DNA of 32,604 bases from IMG/VR virus record IMGVR_UViG_3300035698_005205, positions 1 to 32,604 of that record; one strand, written 5' to 3'. Positions 1 to 8,093 of the stretch are shown here, piece after piece; within the stretch, counting starts at the first letter, position 1; every line of letters starts with the position of its first letter. Under the pieces are notes generated by a model. The model was not told where the DNA came from. It searched no databases and worked only from the letters and a program-made list of their open reading frames with translations. Position numbers and translations under genes: made by a program. Origin of the DNA: a virus.

Positions 1-528
1 ATATCTTAGAGGGGTTACTCCTGCGGCTGTCCCATACAATGCCGCAAGGTCAAGGCCCACCGCCCGAATCGCCGCCGAGCCGTCAGTGGAAACAAGCTCC
101 CAACTGGTGACGCCGGTTTCATCGTCAATTTCTTCCTGCTGCATGTAGTCGTTGCCGTCGAATAGACGATAAGGGGGGGAGCCTGCGGTGATTGTCGGTT
201 GGTTCCTGGCCGTGTCCTGGGTCTGATTATTTGAGTTACCAGATATATCATCCCATGACGCCGACGTGCCCGCGCTATCGTCGTTATCTTGATCAAGCAA
301 CATAACCAAACTTGATAGCAAGGACCGATCGATACCGTAATCCTCAATGAGTTCATTGCCGGTTGTTGTCTGTAGAACATTTCTTGAAAACTTAAACCCG
401 AAACCGCTATTCGACCTGTGGGTTCCGATGTTGTCCGAGTCTAATGTCCGAAGTCGTGGGCCGCTTGCATAGTCAAACCCGAAGAATAAAACGGATACGC
501 AAAGTGCCGCTATCAGATATTTTCGCAT
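1..528 (-). CDS. Exported LamG-like virion/adhesin protein (partial, 3' end outside window)
   Basis: The frame is open from an ATG at 528 to the window edge (176 codons, no stop). The N-terminus is a typical Sec signal peptide (MRKYLIAALCVSVLFFGF, then ASG). A segment around residues 95-130 (SWDDISGNSNNQTQ, QPTITAG, RLFDGNDYM) resembles the start of a LamG/concanavalin-like lectin domain, which usually reads W-DLSGN-NN and then FDG-DY. The start lies 1 nt after the stop of the upstream tailspike-like gene, so the two are probably translated together. It is the last gene visible in the tail module and may bind a glycan or host surface. The LamG call is by motif only, and the rest of the protein is not visible. 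Confidence 0.75.
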   Translation of the reverse strand, partial: MRKYLIAALCVSVLFFGFDYASGPRLRTLDSDNIGTHRSNSGFGFKFSRNVLQTTTGNELIEDYGIDRSLLSSLVMLLDQDNDDSAGTSASWDDISGNSNNQTQDTARNQPTITAGSPPYRLFDGNDYMQQEEIDDETGVTSWELVSTDGSAAIRAVGLDLAALYGTAAGVTPLRY

Positions 529-529
529 G

Positions 530-1843
530 TCAAAATTCCTGTATTTCAATCCAAACCGCAATGTTATCCGGCCCGTTTCCAATTACACTCGCCTGGGCTT
601 CGATACGAGTGTCGGCGTTGAATATATACTCTGTACCAGATGGTGCTGCCGCGCCCTCGCGTTTTGATGCCAAAAATTGCACCTCGTCATAATATGGAGC
701 CCCATTAACTGACGTGAATCTAACCTTTGACAACTGATTCGTGATGGGTATAAAATGAACACCAACAACCCTAAACGGATTATCGATTGCATCTGCGGCA
801 ACTATATCCGTCAATGTCCCCCATGCCTCGGCTGTCCCATCTGAAGCAATCACGATACCAGCAAAATTATCTTTCGGGTATAGGTATATCGGAAACTGCC
901 CCTCGATGTTTCTCCAAATATGACCGCCGGCTTCGTCGTCTACGTTTCGGGTATTATGATGAAATGTTATATTGTCAAAATGCTGTTCGGCGCCCGAGTC
1001 AATATCTATGCCAAGCGCACACTCCCCAATATCAAGCCGGTAGAATGAATTGTATAGGCTGTCGGCGTCTTCTATGTGTATGCCCACAAGAGCTTTATGG
1101 ATATGTAGATGATTAAACTCATTAACCTTTGATTGATTGATATCTATACCTGTTGTGTATGTGATGTTCCCCTGGATCTGGATATTTTCGATTATGCCAC
1201 CACGGGTAATTGTCGTCGATCCATCTATAAAAATCGATGTCGCCGCTCCGTTTGTCTCTTCGGAGTTAAATCCACAATTACGTATACGATACCCATCGCT
1301 CGTTATTATCACACCATCAACGGCCAAGGTTTGAAATATAGCGATATCTTCAAGTGATATTTTCCCGGTAAATTTCATAACGGAGGTAGCCCCCCCGATT
1401 GTGTTCCGGACCGGAGCCCAAAGTCGATGGGTGCCTTTGAGAATATAATTTCCGGCCCATGTCGGATCCCCGGCGGTATAGATATCGTAATATGTTGAGT
1501 GTGGTCCTATCAGGATCAAAGTACATTCGTTTGTGTCCGTGCTGGCCGCATCAAGCGCCGCCTGGATGGTTTTATATGCCGTGGTCTTTGACTGACCGTC
1601 GGTCCCTGTGCCGTTCGGTGAGACGTATAAGATAGCCGTGACAGCTCGCCCTACGATAGCCGACCCCTGACCCTCTTGGATAGCATCAACCATATACGAA
1701 AGGCTGCCCGGTGTGCCCTCAAGCCCCTGAGTGGCCCTATCGTCTATCAAATACCCTTTGGTATTATTATGAGGCCGGTTTACATATTGGGCATTAACAG
1801 TGCCGACAAAAACAAACAGGATTATAAATAGGTATCGTAGCAT
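530..1843 (-). CDS. Tailspike-like beta-helix protein with signal peptide
   Basis: 437 aa. Residues 1-18 form a clear signal peptide (MLRYLFIILFVFVGTVNA, then Q). Around residues 68-105 the sequence reads AILYVSPNGTGTDGQS, then AYKTIQAALDAAS, the usual entrance of a pectate-lyase-type right-handed beta-helix (YVSPNG-G-DG, AYKTIQAAL). After it come repeated short beta-strand motifs rich in I, N and G (IRNCGF, IENIQIQGNI, FNHLHIHKAL, NSFYRLDIGEC), as expected of helix rungs. Phage proteins of this fold are commonly tailspikes that bind or cut host polysaccharide. I see no catalytic residues I can assign. It sits 4 nt after the upstream tail gene. A cleavable export signal on a virion protein is unusual. 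Confidence 0.8.
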   Translation of the reverse strand: MLRYLFIILFVFVGTVNAQYVNRPHNNTKGYLIDDRATQGLEGTPGSLSYMVDAIQEGQGSAIVGRAVTAILYVSPNGTGTDGQSKTTAYKTIQAALDAASTDTNECTLILIGPHSTYYDIYTAGDPTWAGNYILKGTHRLWAPVRNTIGGATSVMKFTGKISLEDIAIFQTLAVDGVIITSDGYRIRNCGFNSEETNGAATSIFIDGSTTITRGGIIENIQIQGNITYTTGIDINQSKVNEFNHLHIHKALVGIHIEDADSLYNSFYRLDIGECALGIDIDSGAEQHFDNITFHHNTRNVDDEAGGHIWRNIEGQFPIYLYPKDNFAGIVIASDGTAEAWGTLTDIVAADAIDNPFRVVGVHFIPITNQLSKVRFTSVNGAPYYDEVQFLASKREGAAAPSGTEYIFNADTRIEAQASVIGNGPDNIAVWIEIQEF

Positions 1844-1847
1844 AGTT

Positions 1848-2771
1848 TTATACGGCCAATATTTCAGCCGCCCTTCCAGCCGCGATTATACCGCCTGATT
1901 CGATAGCGCTGACTGCAGTAATTAATTTAGTCCACCTTAAATTTATCCTCGGTCTAATCCGGATCTGATAGAGAAACGCCTGTGCCTTGGGGTTGGTATG
2001 ACTCACAAGGGCTTCCTGTTCGTCATCGGTGAACCGTTCCCAAAAGTCGTCATTATCGATTAAGTACGGAACTGAATCGGTTTGCACCTCGCCGGAGATA
2101 ACATCGATAGCGTATTTTTTCCCATTGATGTTCTGCGAAATGGTTTTGGTTTCGGCTGATTGCTCAAATGTGTACCGTGGGCCGTTTACCGTCAAACCAA
2201 ACCCGGCTGGCTTCCAAAGTTTCCCGGCTGATAAATCCAACTTTTCAGGCTTCGGAAACTCGACTTTATTACTGATCCCGCTGCTGCCCTCAAACCACAC
2301 CAGCATAATATCAAACGGGTATGTTTTCGGCCTCGGATTCCCGGCTTGATCCGGTACCGGCTGACCGGCTGGGATGATTTCGCGTTTAAATTCTTTTGAC
2401 AAAATTCCGTATGCGCTAAACAGCTCGATATCGTTTGTATCGCCATCTCTGCGGCCTTCAACCACAAGGGAAGTTTGAAATTCAAGTGAAAACGGAAATT
2501 GCAAATGATTGGTTGTTACCACACCATTAAACATTGACAACAGACTAGTCATATTTGTTTTCAGTAGAATATGGGCATTGCCATCTGTTGTAACCCTGAT
2601 CTCTCCGGTATCAAGTGTCGTGTCAAAAAATACCGCAACTGCCATAAGCCTTCCGACCCCGGCATAACTTGTACCTTCGTACCATGTTGTGCTAACTATT
2701 GTCCCAGCATTGAGGTCGGTGTAGTCTTCTTCCCATGTCATTGATTTCATTGGTGAATTAAAATTTCCCAT
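1848..2771 (-). CDS. Hypothetical tail-module protein
   Basis: 307 aa, starting MGNFNSPMKSMTW, with a good SD (AGGAGAG) a few bases upstream. There is no signal peptide or membrane segment. The N-terminal 110 residues look like beta-rich sequence (TTDGNAHILLKT, FPFSLEFQTSLVVEG). The C-terminus has the hydrophobic, Gly/Ala-rich tail IESGGIIAAGRAAEILAV. I do not recognise a family. The position between the fibre-like gene at 2781-3350 and the tailspike-like gene makes a structural or tail-assembly role likely, but this is inferred from context only. Confidence 0.7.
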   Translation of the reverse strand: MGNFNSPMKSMTWEEDYTDLNAGTIVSTTWYEGTSYAGVGRLMAVAVFFDTTLDTGEIRVTTDGNAHILLKTNMTSLLSMFNGVVTTNHLQFPFSLEFQTSLVVEGRRDGDTNDIELFSAYGILSKEFKREIIPAGQPVPDQAGNPRPKTYPFDIMLVWFEGSSGISNKVEFPKPEKLDLSAGKLWKPAGFGLTVNGPRYTFEQSAETKTISQNINGKKYAIDVISGEVQTDSVPYLIDNDDFWERFTDDEQEALVSHTNPKAQAFLYQIRIRPRINLRWTKLITAVSAIESGGIIAAGRAAEILAV

Positions 2772-2780
2772 TGTTCTCTC

Positions 2781-3350
2781 CTATTCGTCGTAAAGCCAAG
2801 TACCGCCGATGTTTACAATTACAAGATTGTCGGCTGTCGCTTCTATGTCCACAAAGTTTCCAACCACATTAGACCTGATATATCCTTGAGCCGCGCCCTC
2901 CGTTGCAAGGTATCTGAATTTTTTTGTTGCCGGTGCGACTACTTTTAGATAATTAGCCGCCGTTCCGTCCGTTACAACAAACCGCGCCCGATGCCCCGCT
3001 ACGAGTGATGCAACCCAGGTAAATTTGCACTCCCCCACCCTGCCGTCATTTGTAAATGTATTATACCCGATCAAATCAGCCGCAAGTAATTGATACGCGG
3101 CGATGGGCTTTGCTGTTTGAGCCTGTTGAGCAGCTATATATGCCACGATGCTTTGTTGTGAACAATACTTGGCAGCACTGTTTGACACCATATCATCTTC
3201 ATCAACCGGACCCGTTATTACCGCACCAAATTTTGTATTGTGGTCGGCTACAATATTGTCCATATCGGCATCCAGCCAGAGTACAGCTTGCTTTGCTGTC
3301 TGTACTCCTGCGGCGTCTGTTATCGTATAAGTCCTTGCAAAGTTCGCCAT
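2781..3350 (-). CDS. Hypothetical tail/fibre-like protein
   Basis: 189 aa, starting MANFARTYTITDAAGVQ, with the SD GAGGT upstream of the ATG. The first half is Ala/Asp/Val-rich. The second half is predicted beta-rich and ends in VIVNIGGTWLYDE. The ending NLVIVNIGGTW is similar in style to short phage fibre and capsid-decoration proteins, whose last strand often reads like this. I cannot assign it to a named family. It is 9 nt upstream of the next gene in the tail operon. Confidence 0.68.
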   Translation of the reverse strand: MANFARTYTITDAAGVQTAKQAVLWLDADMDNIVADHNTKFGAVITGPVDEDDMVSNSAAKYCSQQSIVAYIAAQQAQTAKPIAAYQLLAADLIGYNTFTNDGRVGECKFTWVASLVAGHRARFVVTDGTAANYLKVVAPATKKFRYLATEGAAQGYIRSNVVGNFVDIEATADNLVIVNIGGTWLYDE

Positions 3351-3353
3351 AAT

Positions 3354-3866
3354 CTACCTCGTATTTGTTTCGTACCCGTAAAGTAACTGATCCTTACACA
3401 TTGAAGTTTTTACCGTTATTCCCCTGCCCCGTGCCATCCCTATGTAATATTCACAGCACGACCTCTGCTCTAAGTATGCGCCCTCGGTCATGTCTACACC
3501 GGCAAGGACTATTTCCTCGAATCCCTGGTGAATAGCAAAGGCAAGCATCCACGATATCGAGCTTGTGAAATATCTACCAAAGAAATTAATTAATGAATCT
3601 TTTGGAAATATGATAGAATCCACTCCCTTAAAAGGTACCTGAGTATAAAGCGGATAAGCTCTCTTTTCCTGCATCCATTTAAGGTGCCCCCGCTGTGTTG
3701 CAATCTTTTCCGGTGTGTGAAGGTCAAACCATGCCGTTGCGTGACTCTCTATTTCTCGCCATACAAGATACGCCTGATTCAAGGTCCATATTTCGTGCGT
3801 CTGGAAATACTGTTCAGCGTCCCGGTATGAATCGCTCATTCCGGATATGCAAAGTTTTTTATTCAT
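3354..3866 (-). CDS. MptE/DUF115-like Rossmann-fold protein
   Basis: 170 aa. The segment from residue 99 (FTSSISWMLAFAIHQG, EIVLAGVDMTEGAYLEQR, CCEYYIGMARGRGI) matches the C-terminal part of DUF115/MptE-like Rossmann proteins that recur in phage genomes. The FTSS-aaA pattern, the GVDM strand-loop and the E-YxIG-ARG helix are visible. Related cellular proteins include sugar- or nucleotide-transferring enzymes (for example flagellin-glycosylation MAF-like proteins). The substrate here is unknown. The ATG overlaps the stop of the upstream polyvalent-protein gene by 8 nt. A small-molecule enzyme inside a tail operon suggests modification of a virion protein or of the host surface, which is inference. 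Confidence 0.7.
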   Translation of the reverse strand: MNKKLCISGMSDSYRDAEQYFQTHEIWTLNQAYLVWREIESHATAWFDLHTPEKIATQRGHLKWMQEKRAYPLYTQVPFKGVDSIIFPKDSLINFFGRYFTSSISWMLAFAIHQGFEEIVLAGVDMTEGAYLEQRSCCEYYIGMARGRGITVKTSMCKDQLLYGYETNTR

Positions 3867-4659
3867 TCTTGCCTATCGCCTTTTTATATGTCTTTCCAAT
3901 CTCACCAAGTTCAACCCCGAGTCCAATTATTTGTTGCTTGATCTTTTCAATCTGATCGTCATAGTATTTTGTACCGCCCCCGAGTCTCTTGGCCGTTTGT
4001 TTTTTTAGGACCAAACTTTTTATTTTTCCTCTTAATTTTCTTGCAATTATTCCGGTTTTAGGATCTTTCATTATCTCCTGTCGTCGCATTTGCTGTGCGT
4101 AATCAACAGGATACATTTTTACACCGCCTAATACATCTGCCGCGACAACTCCAGGGGGCCGCATTTTTCCCCCGCCGCCTGGCCGGTTAAATGCCGCCCC
4201 TATTACTTTTTCAAGATCCCCGTATGGTGTCGGTTTGGCGGTATTATATGCGTGTTTCCCCCTCAATTTTAGTGCCGTTATTAGCTTGTCCTTTTTTGAC
4301 ATTCCGGCTGTGTCTTCTTCTGCTACAATCAGGCGCCTATAAAATTTATCAAAATTCATTGACTGTGAAACGACTTCATTTGTTAGTGGGTGCGAAAAAG
4401 GCATAATTCCACCAGGGATTCCACCCACTCCCCCGGCTTCCGCTATATCGCCCCACGGTGACATATATGTAAGGTTAAGGAAGTATTCCCGGCCTGAGTC
4501 ATCTGAAACCGGCACTCTCGGGAAGTTCTGCATACCAAACATTTTACCCTGCATCCAATCTGGCCGCAGCTTGTTTTTTGCCTCTGCCTGTTCTGGCGTG
4601 TCCTTGAAATGCTCAGATGCTTTGTCCTCAAGTTTACTTATAAGATACGCCGGCAACAT
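3859..4659 (-). CDS. Large internal/polyvalent protein, C-terminal part (separated by frameshift)
   Basis: This reading frame encodes 266 aa from the first in-frame ATG (MLPAYLISKLEDKASEHF). The same frame is open and protein-like back to about 4770, where it reads RFQDAYRQKLWGAPF and then FTFKVIPRIAETAIKYPW. That is the natural continuation of the protein encoded at 4709-7348 (LFNWQADK, then FQDAYRQ). In related phage polyvalent proteins the block FDYS..VP..R....PF.TFTYK..P..AEA...P is continuous. I therefore read this as the C-terminal third of one protein of about 1,160 residues, cut off by a one-base shift near 4764-4774. The C-terminus is rich in Lys and Gln and is probably helical. The stop overlaps the next start by 8 nt. 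Confidence 0.75.
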   Translation of the reverse strand: MLPAYLISKLEDKASEHFKDTPEQAEAKNKLRPDWMQGKMFGMQNFPRVPVSDDSGREYFLNLTYMSPWGDIAEAGGVGGIPGGIMPFSHPLTNEVVSQSMNFDKFYRRLIVAEEDTAGMSKKDKLITALKLRGKHAYNTAKPTPYGDLEKVIGAAFNRPGGGGKMRPPGVVAADVLGGVKMYPVDYAQQMRRQEIMKDPKTGIIARKLRGKIKSLVLKKQTAKRLGGGTKYYDDQIEKIKQQIIGLGVELGEIGKTYKKAIGKNE

Positions 4660-4708
4660 TAACCGCCACGGGTATTTTATGGCTGTTTCGGCTATCCTTG
4701 GTATGACC

Positions 4709-7348
4709 TTAAACGTAAAAGTAGAGAATGGCGCACCCCATAATTTTTGCCGGTATGCATCTTGAAACCTTGTCAGCTTGCCAATTGAACAACCATTGCT
4801 CCGCGTCTTTTACCGCCGCCCCGGTGTCCATTCCGTTTCTTTCAATGCTGTGGATCATCTTGGCTAATTTGAAAACACCTTCCTCTGCCTGATACGCATT
4901 TGCTAATTTGTTGCCCACTTTTGTCCCGCGCATATCGAAAAGCATTTTACCAACACGTCCAATTTTACCAGCCATTGAAGTCGGTAATTTTTTACCAAGT
5001 TGTTCCTCAACCGATCCGTATAACTCCCTCAGTTCCTTATTAAGAAATGTCGAATCTAACAAACCTGATTCGTTCGCCATCCTCCAATAACTTCCCCCTG
5101 TTTTCATTTCTTTTGCCGCCCTTGCAAGATAATAGGGCTGCATCGGTAGCGGCATTCCTCCCATATGTGCAAGCATTGAATTTGATAATATGTTCCGTGC
5201 GTGTGTTTTCGGTGACATAATTACTTTGTGATATTTCCACCATCCCAAGGCTTCGGCTGCAAACTTATCTCCCTGCGTGCGCGTTTTGACAACCGCGTTT
5301 AATTCTTTATGAATCTCAGGATGAACATACGCCCCATTTAACACACCAAGTTTCTTTGTTTCAGGTAGCTTTATAAAACCATCAGGGACAACTTCCGGGT
5401 CAATCCATTTATGAACAGTTTCACCGGTTTTTTTGTCCTTATAAATTCTTTTTGTCCTCGGTGCTGACCATTCTTTATTGTTTGATATTCCGCTAAACCA
5501 TTTGGCCATCTCAATATCTTGTGTAAGTTGTGATATCCCCTTTGCCACCGGATAGCCTGGGGTCAAAATCTCCCCCATTTCTTTTCTTATTGCTTTGGGA
5601 ATGTCCTTTCTTTTCTGAAATCTTGATAGGTCCAATCTATTCGGTTTTGAAAGACCATATCTTGTCATTAATGTTTGATACTCTTTTGACTGGTAAAGCC
5701 TGGGCATGTATTTACCGATGTTTGCAAAAAATGTTTTCTCTGACAACAACCCAAGATCAACGGCTTGCTTTCCAAGTACCGTCATGGCGTTTCTGGCTTC
5801 ATCGCCTGCGCCTTTGATTGTTTCGGGTAATTCTGAAATCTCCCCCCGGAGATATTCGCCAACCTTTAGCTGATCGGCATCATCAAGATTGTTCAACCGC
5901 TTTCCAAGATCGATAGCATACGATTGACCCCTGGAAGTGCCTTGCTTCATAGCATCGACCATGGATTGATATTCTTCGTTGTTTGGCATGTCACGGTAGC
6001 CGTACCATAGCCCTTTTTTGGGATAGTGCGCCGCTTTCTGGTACCCCTTAAAAGCCGTATCCATACCGGGCACTTTTTGTAAAAGTTTCGGCAAGTTCTT
6101 TGCCAATGCCATATCCCATATTGGAGTCCCTATGTATTTTCCATATGTTTTTGTGAAAACCTTCCACATCTGAGGAATAGGATTTGAATAAAATTGTGTC
6201 GGATCAAAATCTGATGGTGCTGACTTTTCATATGGCACTTTCCCTTCTGATGATATATTCCCATACTTATCAAGAGGCGGTTCTTCGGGCTCATATTCCA
6301 TTTCTTTTTTGAGTTTCTGCGCCTGTTTTGTCCTGAATGTCTCTCCCAATACCTTTGTATGCCCCATTCCTAACCGGTCGGAATTTTTCAGTGCTTCAGA
6401 TAATGATTCTGATTTTAATAACCACCCCTCTGCTTTCAAACTATCTTCAAGGGTATCTACTGATTCGCCGGTTTTCCTTGCAAGTTGCTGTTCTCCCTTC
6501 GCAAGGTCTTTGAATTTTCCCTCTAAATTTTCTGACTTTACGCCCCCGCTTTGTATAATTCTTTGCCGCAATGTGGTTGGTATTGTTGATGCTTTCGATG
6601 GTACTATTTTTGGTTTTACTATTCTCGGTTTTGTGAATGTTGCCACTGACGGTATCGGCTCTTCTGTTTTTGCAAATCCCCATGGTTCCATGGTCTTTAT
6701 TTGTGACGCATCTGTAGGATCGCCAACCAGTTTAAACCCCTGCTCAGCTTCTCCAGCTGCTGATAAATTTTTCGGGTTATATTCTAACATTCTTGGGTCC
6801 GCTTCAATTTTCGGGAAATTTTGAAGAACATCAAGCCCACCGAATTGTTTTTCAAACAGTTCTCGGTTAACGGCTGTTTTCGCGGCGCCCCCTGCGCTCA
6901 TCAATCCTTTTTGCAAAGGACGTTCAACCAACTTATTTGATAATCCACCGACTGCAAACCCGGTGGCCAAATTTATCGGCAACCGTGCCCAATTTGGTAA
7001 CCCCCCTGCCAGTTCATCAACCTTCCCCTGCACGGCTCCGACTCCAGGTTCGGCCATGGTTGCGGTTAAAGCTCCAAGTGCGGCCCTGCCAGCTTTCCCG
7101 GCTAACTTTGTACCCATTTTCCATCCTGCCGCGCCCCCGCCTGTGACTGCGACTGTCGGATCTATCCATGGATTCGCTTCAATGCCAGAATCTTCCTTTT
7201 TCGTCTCGTATAACCACCTGTCAGAGTGCAAGGTTTCTTTAGTCTCCCCTTTAACAATCCCACGGTTAACCGCCTCGACATAGGCCGCTTCTATTTTCGG
7301 TGGCATTAACCCGCGAACGTATGCTTCTTTTAAGGCTTTCTTGTTCAT
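4709..7348 (-). CDS. Large internal virion / polyvalent protein, N-terminal part
   Basis: About 879 aa starting MNKKALKEAYVRGLMPP, chosen because its ATG overlaps the upstream stop as ATGA. The first 60 residues resemble the short helical start common in phage internal proteins. A Gly/Ala-rich hydrophobic stretch follows around residues 70-130. The later half (residues 400-860) is helical, with the block YHKVIMSPKTHARNILSNS, which is typical of large polyvalent proteins of podoviruses that are packaged and ejected with DNA. The last 20 residues of this frame (after NWQADK) are not protein-like, because the true frame continues at +1 (see the entry at 3859). No lysozyme or protease motif is evident. 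Confidence 0.8.
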   Translation of the reverse strand: MNKKALKEAYVRGLMPPKIEAAYVEAVNRGIVKGETKETLHSDRWLYETKKEDSGIEANPWIDPTVAVTGGGAAGWKMGTKLAGKAGRAALGALTATMAEPGVGAVQGKVDELAGGLPNWARLPINLATGFAVGGLSNKLVERPLQKGLMSAGGAAKTAVNRELFEKQFGGLDVLQNFPKIEADPRMLEYNPKNLSAAGEAEQGFKLVGDPTDASQIKTMEPWGFAKTEEPIPSVATFTKPRIVKPKIVPSKASTIPTTLRQRIIQSGGVKSENLEGKFKDLAKGEQQLARKTGESVDTLEDSLKAEGWLLKSESLSEALKNSDRLGMGHTKVLGETFRTKQAQKLKKEMEYEPEEPPLDKYGNISSEGKVPYEKSAPSDFDPTQFYSNPIPQMWKVFTKTYGKYIGTPIWDMALAKNLPKLLQKVPGMDTAFKGYQKAAHYPKKGLWYGYRDMPNNEEYQSMVDAMKQGTSRGQSYAIDLGKRLNNLDDADQLKVGEYLRGEISELPETIKGAGDEARNAMTVLGKQAVDLGLLSEKTFFANIGKYMPRLYQSKEYQTLMTRYGLSKPNRLDLSRFQKRKDIPKAIRKEMGEILTPGYPVAKGISQLTQDIEMAKWFSGISNNKEWSAPRTKRIYKDKKTGETVHKWIDPEVVPDGFIKLPETKKLGVLNGAYVHPEIHKELNAVVKTRTQGDKFAAEALGWWKYHKVIMSPKTHARNILSNSMLAHMGGMPLPMQPYYLARAAKEMKTGGSYWRMANESGLLDSTFLNKELRELYGSVEEQLGKKLPTSMAGKIGRVGKMLFDMRGTKVGNKLANAYQAEEGVFKLAKMIHSIERNGMDTGAAVKDAEQWLFNWQADKVSRCIPAKIMGCAILYFYV

Positions 7349-8085
7349 TTCCACCCCAAAAATTCGGACAATTCTGCATCGGTCATTTTTGACGGGTCTT
7401 TTTGTGACACATTTTTTGCTGAAACTGCTCCGGGGGCTTCGGCAAATGCCCCCGGATCGATTCCGAGTGTATTTATGCCGTATTGTTTCACCTGTTCTGC
7501 CATGGCGGTTAGTTTTTCAATAGCAGGGCTTTTCCCTGGGTCAAGTTCTGGGGCTATTCCCTCCCCGGACCTTATTGACTGCGCCTTTACGATGAGCCGA
7601 AAGTAATTTGAAATAGCTTTTTCCTGTGGAGCAGTATATTTACCGGTTCCAAGTGTTTTCTTTAGTTTTGCAAGTGCCGCCTGTGTCTTAATATTGTTTT
7701 CAGTTTTTATTCTTTCTTGTTCGGCAAAGGGTAGCTTTTTTGGAGTTGAAAGCGTTTTAGCTAAAGATACTTGCTGCGGAACGGGCATTCCTGATAACTG
7801 CTGTGCGGTAACTTTATCGCCCATCAGTCCCGTACCCGTAAGAGTTTCAGCGGAGCTTATCCTACCCCGCATATTTCGCATTGTATCGGCAAGATTTTTT
7901 TCCTGTTTGAATTTTTGCTGTTCAACCTGCCGCGCCGCCGCCGCTTGCTGCATCTTGAGCATTTCGTCCATTCGGTCTTGATATTGCTGTCGCTCGCCCC
8001 TCTGGGTTCTCCGTTGCATACCGGTATTAAACCCACGCATCAGACCGCCGACCCCTGAAAGTGCTGCTATTCCTGCGTTTGCCAT
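7345..8085 (-). CDS. Internal virion protein-like, coiled coil
   Basis: 246 aa from MANAGIAALSGVGG, with AGGTGAT 5 nt upstream of the ATG. The first 20 residues are hydrophobic and small (Gly/Ala), followed by GFNTGMQRRTQRGERQ and a Gln/Lys-rich coiled coil to about residue 80. The arrangement (short hydrophobic start, then long charged helix) is that of small podovirus internal/ejection proteins. No enzymatic motif is seen. It overlaps the downstream polyvalent gene by ATGA and follows the repeat-rich gene at 8094-9170. The three adjacent genes probably form the internal or ejection set. Confidence 0.7.
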   Translation of the reverse strand: MANAGIAALSGVGGLMRGFNTGMQRRTQRGERQQYQDRMDEMLKMQQAAAARQVEQQKFKQEKNLADTMRNMRGRISSAETLTGTGLMGDKVTAQQLSGMPVPQQVSLAKTLSTPKKLPFAEQERIKTENNIKTQAALAKLKKTLGTGKYTAPQEKAISNYFRLIVKAQSIRSGEGIAPELDPGKSPAIEKLTAMAEQVKQYGINTLGIDPGAFAEAPGAVSAKNVSQKDPSKMTDAELSEFLGWK

Positions 8086-8093
8086 AATATCAC

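Noticed and set aside
15-380. 121-codon minus-strand frame at the left edge, ending QPQE
   Set aside because: It overlaps the signal-peptide/LamG-like frame, which has better composition and gene spacing; Arg/Thr-rich shadow.
6309-6824. 171-codon plus-strand frame opposite the polyvalent protein gene
   Set aside because: Shadow of a well-supported minus-strand gene; Ser/Phe-rich and no SD.
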